DNA of 18,811 nucleotides, from positions 1 to 18,811 of the forward strand of contig DVLR01000291.1 in assembly GCA_018715425.1 (NCBI GenBank), written 5' to 3'. The position numbers and the translations under genes are program-made. Source of the DNA: Candidatus Merdenecus merdavium. GTDB taxonomy: Bacteria; Bacillota; Clostridia; Lachnospirales; Lachnospiraceae. Positions within the stretch are counted from its first letter, which is position 1. Every line of letters begins with the position of its first letter. Positions 15,221-18,811 of this stretch are shown here, one piece after another. Below the pieces are notes generated by a model, which worked only from the letters and a program-made list of their open reading frames with translations, had not been told where the DNA came from and searched no databases.

Positions 15221-15248
15221 TTGCATTTTTATAAAATGAAACTATAAT
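15221..15248 (+). promoter_or_regulatory. Promoter of the HD-domain gene
   Basis: TTGCAT (15221-15226), 16 bases, then a perfect TATAAT (15243-15248). The start would be near 15255, giving a leader of about 36 bases. Confidence 0.5.
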
Positions 15249-15290
15249 AGGGTATAGGTAGAAACAATTTCAATGTTTAGGAGAAGGAAT

Positions 15291-15797
15291 ATGAGAGAGG
15301 AATTATTAATAGATTATTACGACTATGTGAAAGATCTATTGGATACTGAAAGTGTAAAATCCATGAATCAGTTTATTCAACATGGTAATATCACTTGTTT
15401 ACAACACAGTCTTGGTGTTGGTATCTTCAGCTTGATCTTTGTACGTAATCTTGGTATTCCATGTAATGAACGGGCTTTGGTACGTGGGGCATTGCTCCAT
15501 GATTATTTTTTATATGATTGGCATGAAAAGGAAGATAACCATAAATGGCATGGATTTACTCATGCGAAGACAGCTCTAAATAATGCAACGAGAGACTTTG
15601 AATTAAATCATATTGAAAAAGATATTATCGGTAAACATATGTGGCCACTTAATATAATGCCACCAACATGTAGAGAAGCGTGGGTGGTTAATATTATAGA
15701 TACTTATTGTTCAACTTTAGAAACGGTTAGCAGGATTCCACTTTTGAGATTTCTAGAGGAAATCATTATAAATGCAGGAAAAACCATAGCTATATAA
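15291..15797 (+). CDS. HD-domain protein (putative metal-dependent phosphohydrolase)
   Basis: This 168-residue cytosolic protein starts at ATG 15291, 7 bases after AGGAG. An in-frame ATG at 15273 lies upstream of that site and would include it in the coding sequence, so I rejected it. The HD superfamily metal ligands can be traced: His39 (LQHSLGVG), His70-Asp71 (LLHDYFLYDW), His87 and/or His91 (KWHGFTHA), His116 (IGKHMWPL) and Asp137 (NIIDTYC). This is a single HD domain with no partner domain, unlike (p)ppGpp or cyclic-di-GMP enzymes. Related proteins are widespread and mostly uncharacterised. Its position between an importer and a LysR regulator, inside a purine neighbourhood, makes a nucleotide-type substrate conceivable, but that is inference. 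Confidence 0.85.
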   Translation: MREELLIDYYDYVKDLLDTESVKSMNQFIQHGNITCLQHSLGVGIFSLIFVRNLGIPCNERALVRGALLHDYFLYDWHEKEDNHKWHGFTHAKTALNNATRDFELNHIEKDIIGKHMWPLNIMPPTCREAWVVNIIDTYCSTLETVSRIPLLRFLEEIIINAGKTIAI

Positions 15798-15802
15798 CGA
15801 TG

Positions 15803-15842
15803 TAAGCATACCTTATTTGTAAGAATCTAGGTATGCTTATTT
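15803..15842 (+). terminator. Hairpin after the HD-domain gene
   Basis: TAAGCATACCT (15803-15813) pairs perfectly with AGGTATGCTTA (15829-15839) around a 15-base loop, followed only by TTT. It may be a weak terminator or attenuator before the LysR gene, which has no promoter of its own in the 24 bases left. Confidence 0.6.
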
Positions 15843-15865
15843 CAATGAAGGCAAAGAGGTGAAAG

Positions 15866-16777
15866 ATGAATATCAATCTAGAATATTATAGAATTTTCTA
15901 TTATGTAGGAAAAACAGGAAAGATTACTGAGGCATCTAAGATTTTATCGATTTCTCAACCTGCAGTCAGTCAGGCGATTAAGGTGCTAGAAGAAGCCTGG
16001 AAGACTCCATTGTTTATCCGTTTAGCAAAAGGGGTCAGACTAACTGCAGAAGGTGAGCTTTTATACTCCTATGTGAAAAGGGGATATGAATCCATCGAAC
16101 TTGGAGAAACAAAATTACGTGAAATGATGAATTTGGAATCTGGAAAGATTAATATTGGGGCAAGTGATATGACATTGCGATTTTATTTGCTTCCTTTTTT
16201 AGAAACATTCCATAAAAAATATCCACATATTAAGGTAAGTGTCAGTAATGGCCCAACACCAGATACTTTAAAAACGCTTCAAGATGGAAACATTGATTTT
16301 GGTGTGGTAAGTTCTCCTTATCCAGCGAAACAAGGAATGAAAGAAGTAAAGGTGAAAACCATTGAGGATATTTTTGTAGCAGGGAAGGCTTATGAAGAGT
16401 TACGAAATAAAACATTACATTACAATGAATTAGATGATTTTTCTGTGATCTGCTTAGAAAAGAATACTAGTAGTAGAAAGCATTTAGATGAATATTTGAG
16501 AGTTCGTGGATTAGAGCTTTATCCTGAATTTGAGTTAGCTACCAGTGATATGATTGTACAGTTTGCAATCCGCAATTTAGGAATTGGATTGGTTGTAAAA
16601 GAGTTTGCAGAAGAATATATAGAAAAAGGTGATTTATTTCAATTGAAGTTTAGAGAAATGGTGCCAAAAAGAAATTTCTGTATCGTATGGGATGAGAGAT
16701 ATCCTATTTCCAATGCCGCTAAGAATTTGTTGTTGATGATGATGGGGGAAGAAGAGTTTTCCAATAAAAACCTGTGA
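15866..16777 (+). CDS. LysR-family transcriptional regulator
   Basis: This 303-residue DNA-binding regulator has the standard LysR layout. An N-terminal winged helix-turn-helix (about 1-60) carries the hallmark KITEASKILSISQPAVSQAIKVLEE (19-43). A linker helix follows, then a periplasmic-binding-like effector domain from about residue 91 (GKINIGASDMTLRFYLLPFL) to the end. The ATG at 15866 follows AAAGAGGTG. LysR genes often face their target divergently; here both neighbours run in the same direction, so the target is not obvious. The gene probably depends on read-through from the HD gene. Candidates for control are the importer/HD unit upstream or purA downstream. The ligand is unknown. Confidence 0.94.
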   Translation: MNINLEYYRIFYYVGKTGKITEASKILSISQPAVSQAIKVLEEAWKTPLFIRLAKGVRLTAEGELLYSYVKRGYESIELGETKLREMMNLESGKINIGASDMTLRFYLLPFLETFHKKYPHIKVSVSNGPTPDTLKTLQDGNIDFGVVSSPYPAKQGMKEVKVKTIEDIFVAGKAYEELRNKTLHYNELDDFSVICLEKNTSSRKHLDEYLRVRGLELYPEFELATSDMIVQFAIRNLGIGLVVKEFAEEYIEKGDLFQLKFREMVPKRNFCIVWDERYPISNAAKNLLLMMMGEEEFSNKNL

Positions 16778-16940
16778 TTTTTTATAATACAAAGAAAAAA
16801 CAGGCTCCATATATAATCCTGGATTATGTTCTATATAAATAATATTGATTATCTTTATAGAAAAAAATAAGATATACTATCCTAGTAAAAGAGAAACGAA
16901 GAAATTTCATGGTATATGAATAAATGGAAGGAGATCATAT

Positions 16941-18215
16941 ATGGTTAAAGCAATTGTTGGAGCCAATTGGGGAGACGAAGGGAAAGGTAAGATTACTGAT
17001 ACATTAAGTAAGGAAGCAGACATTATCGTAAGATATCAAGGAGGGGCTAATGCTGGCCATACCATTGTAAACAACTATGGAAAATTCGCACTCCACACCT
17101 TACCATCTGGTGTATTTTATGATCATACCACTAGTATTATTGGAAATGGAGTAGCTTTAAACATACCAGTATTTATGAGAGAAATAGAGGAATTGGTAGA
17201 GCGAGGTGTTCCAACCCCTAACATTAAAGTTTCTGATCGCGTTCAACTTGTCATGTCCTATCACATTTTATTTGATCAATATGAAGAAGAGCGTTTGGCT
17301 GGTAAGTCCTTTGGATCCACCAAATCTGGTATTGCTCCTTTTTATTCAGATAAATATTCCAAAATAGGTATCCAAGTAAGTGAACTATTTCATGAAGAAG
17401 CTCTCAGGGAAAAGGTAGAAAATATCTGTAAATTAAAAAATGTTATATTAGAACATTTATATCATAAACCATTATTACAACCAGATAGCATTATGAAAGA
17501 ACTTATGGGGTATAGAGATATGATAAGCCCTTATCTTGTAGATGTATCTCTGTATTTAAGCGATGCGATAAAAAAGGGAAAAGAGATTTTATTAGAAGGA
17601 CAACTAGGGGCTTTAAAGGATCCAGATCACGGTATTTATCCTATGGTAACCTCATCTTCTACTTTGGCAGCATACGGTGCCATTGGAGCTGGAATACCTC
17701 CATATGAAATAAAAAAAATCGTTACTGTATGCAAAGCTTATTCAAGTGCAGTTGGTGCTGGTATTTTTGTAAGTGAAATTTTTGGACAAGAAGCAGATGA
17801 ATTAAGAAATAGAGGTGGAGATGGCGGTGAGTTTGGTGCTACGACTGGAAGAGCCAGAAGAATGGGATGGTTTGATGTGGTTGCATCAAAATACGGTTGT
17901 AGAATTCAAGGTACTACAGATGTAGCATTTACCGTTCTTGATGTTTTAGGATATTTAAAAGAGATTCCTGTATGTGTAGCATATGAAATCCAAGGGAAAC
18001 AAACGACAGATTTTCCTACAACGGATCAATTAAAGAAAGCGAAACCAGTCCTAGAAGTATTACCGGGATGGAACTGTGATATTCGTGGTATTAATAAATA
18101 TGAGGAACTTCCTGAAAACTGCAGACACTATATAGAGTTTATAGAAGAAAAACTAGGCTATCCAATTACTATGATCTCTAATGGACCAGGAAGAGAAGAT
18201 ATTATTTATAGATAG
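16941..18215 (+). CDS. purA: Adenylosuccinate synthetase
   Basis: The enzyme condenses IMP with aspartate using GTP to give adenylosuccinate, which PurB then splits to AMP. The 424-residue length is typical. Motifs are the GTP loop NWGDEGKGK (9-17) with catalytic Asp12, GGANAGHT with His40 (34-41), NGVALN (69-74), GSTKSGIAP (125-133), and GRARRMGWFD (303-312), which carries the arginines that bind IMP and aspartate; many relatives have P where this one has A305. An AAGGAG site precedes the ATG at 16941. It stands apart from purCFB, separated by the importer, HD and LysR genes. A TATACT (16873-16878) in the 163-base gap before it could be a -10, but no good -35 is paired with it. Its last seven codons form one arm of a large inverted repeat. 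Confidence 0.97.
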   Translation: MVKAIVGANWGDEGKGKITDTLSKEADIIVRYQGGANAGHTIVNNYGKFALHTLPSGVFYDHTTSIIGNGVALNIPVFMREIEELVERGVPTPNIKVSDRVQLVMSYHILFDQYEEERLAGKSFGSTKSGIAPFYSDKYSKIGIQVSELFHEEALREKVENICKLKNVILEHLYHKPLLQPDSIMKELMGYRDMISPYLVDVSLYLSDAIKKGKEILLEGQLGALKDPDHGIYPMVTSSSTLAAYGAIGAGIPPYEIKKIVTVCKAYSSAVGAGIFVSEIFGQEADELRNRGGDGGEFGATTGRARRMGWFDVVASKYGCRIQGTTDVAFTVLDVLGYLKEIPVCVAYEIQGKQTTDFPTTDQLKKAKPVLEVLPGWNCDIRGINKYEELPENCRHYIEFIEEKLGYPITMISNGPGREDIIYR

Positions 18216-18241
18216 CACTATCTATAAATAATATCTTCTCT
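18192..18241. terminator. 23-bp perfect inverted repeat spanning the purA stop codon
   Basis: Positions 18192-18214 and 18219-18241 are exact reverse complements around a 4-base loop (GCAC). The left arm is the last seven codons of purA plus two bases of its TAG stop. No T-run follows on either strand. It lies between convergent genes, so it may end transcription from both sides or protect mRNA 3' ends. The hairpin is certain as sequence; its role is inferred. Confidence 0.6.
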
Positions 18242-18277
18242 AGTAACAAAACATAACGGATATATGATTCTTTCAAT

Positions 18278-18811
18278 TTAAAGATGTATTCCTAATTTCC
18301 TTAATTCAGATAAGGCCTGTTTCTGATTTTTAAATAAAATAGTATGAAAGCCTAGTTTATGAGCAGTCTCAATATTTTTGTACGAATCATCTAAAAAAAC
18401 ACTCGCATCTGGATCTAAGGAATATTTTTGGAGAAGGGTTTCATAAATCAGTGGTTCTGGCTTAATGCTTCTTATTTCAAAAGAAAAAATCCCCCCATCC
18501 ATATCTTCTAAAAAGGACATTTTTTCTTTGCTAAGATCATAAGTTTTACTAGGAAAATTAGATAGATAATAACAGTGATATCCCTTCGCTTTCATATCTA
18601 AAATCCAATCTTTAGAGTAATCATAAGTATGTATGGTATCTCCCACAGCTTCAAAAGCAGTGCGAATCTCCCGTTCAAAAGAAGGGCTGTTTTTAATAAA
18701 CCTGTTTAAAAGTTCTTCATCAGACATTTTTCCACGATCAAATTCTGGCCATAGATCACTGAAAAACATAGCATCTAATACCACTTTACGTGTATATTCG
18801 TTAAAGCCTAA
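18278..18811 (-). CDS. HAD-family hydrolase, N-terminus beyond the window
   Basis: The reading frame stays open to the right edge. The nine codons before the GTG at 18784 (LGFNEYTRK) match the usual sequence preceding this region in relatives, so the true start lies outside the window and 177 residues are visible. This is the HAD subfamily that includes epoxide-hydrolase-N and YihX-like phosphatases. Motif II is the Ser in YLSNFPS (about 82-88 of the fragment), motif III Lys is in IKPEPLIYE (about 116-124), and motif IV is the acidic pair in VFLDDSYKNIETAHKLG (about 138-154). Motif I, with the nucleophilic Asp (DxG/DxD), would be in the missing part. WPEFDRGKMSDEELL is the typical cap region. 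It probably removes phosphate from a small metabolite. It is convergent with purA, 62 bases between stops. Confidence 0.88.
   Translation of the reverse strand, partial: LGFNEYTRKVVLDAMFFSDLWPEFDRGKMSDEELLNRFIKNSPSFEREIRTAFEAVGDTIHTYDYSKDWILDMKAKGYHCYYLSNFPSKTYDLSKEKMSFLEDMDGGIFSFEIRSIKPEPLIYETLLQKYSLDPDASVFLDDSYKNIETAHKLGFHTILFKNQKQALSELRKLGIHL

Noticed and set aside
16845..16878. Promoter for purA formed by TTGATT and TATACT
   Set aside because: The spacer is 22 bases, too long for a sigma-A promoter. TATACT alone is plausible as a -10 but has no supported -35.

Overview
The window is a compact, AT-rich, gene-dense stretch of a low-GC Clostridia genome. It most resembles Lachnospiraceae or a near relative. 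The reasons are the A/T-ending codon use, the strong GGAGG-type ribosome sites, the DUF5717/DUF5716/TPR gene trio (a set I remember mainly from Lachnospiraceae), and a long, human-like adenylosuccinate lyase. All genes but the last run on the + strand. There is no tRNA, rRNA, insertion sequence, CRISPR array or phage gene, no gap longer than 300 bases, and no compositional break suggesting recent transfer.

Region 1 (1-3970) is a tightly spaced three-gene cluster of uncharacterised proteins. It holds the C-terminal part of a large helical protein (DUF5717-like), a divergent Hsp70-shaped protein whose nucleotide-binding loops look degenerate (DUF5716-like), and a small TPR protein. This is the best candidate for an undescribed system. 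Region 2 (about 4005-6697) is a polar amino-acid ABC importer: lipoprotein, permease and ATPase. It has a strong promoter overlapped by a 10-bp inverted repeat, a hairpin between the lipoprotein and permease genes, and a terminator at the end.

Region 3 (about 6786-8686) is a self-contained two-gene unit: a cysteine-containing DUF169 protein translationally coupled to a TDT-family (TehA/SLAC1-like) membrane transporter, closed by a 20-bp perfect hairpin terminator. Region 4 (about 8815-12653) is a purine operon, purC-purF-purB, covering SAICAR synthesis, the committed PRPP amidotransferase step, and the lyase used twice in the pathway.

Region 5 (about 12686-15204) is a second ABC importer of the NitT/TauT type, with a repeat-bearing lipoprotein, a permease and a short ATPase. 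A solo HD-domain protein with its own promoter and a LysR-type regulator follow. Region 6 is purA (IMP to adenylosuccinate), which ends inside a 23-bp perfect inverted repeat and converges on a HAD-family phosphatase gene cut by the right edge.

PurB and PurA together complete AMP synthesis, so the purine genes bracket the NitT/TauT importer, HD protein and LysR regulator. A nucleotide-related role for those intervening genes is possible but unproven.
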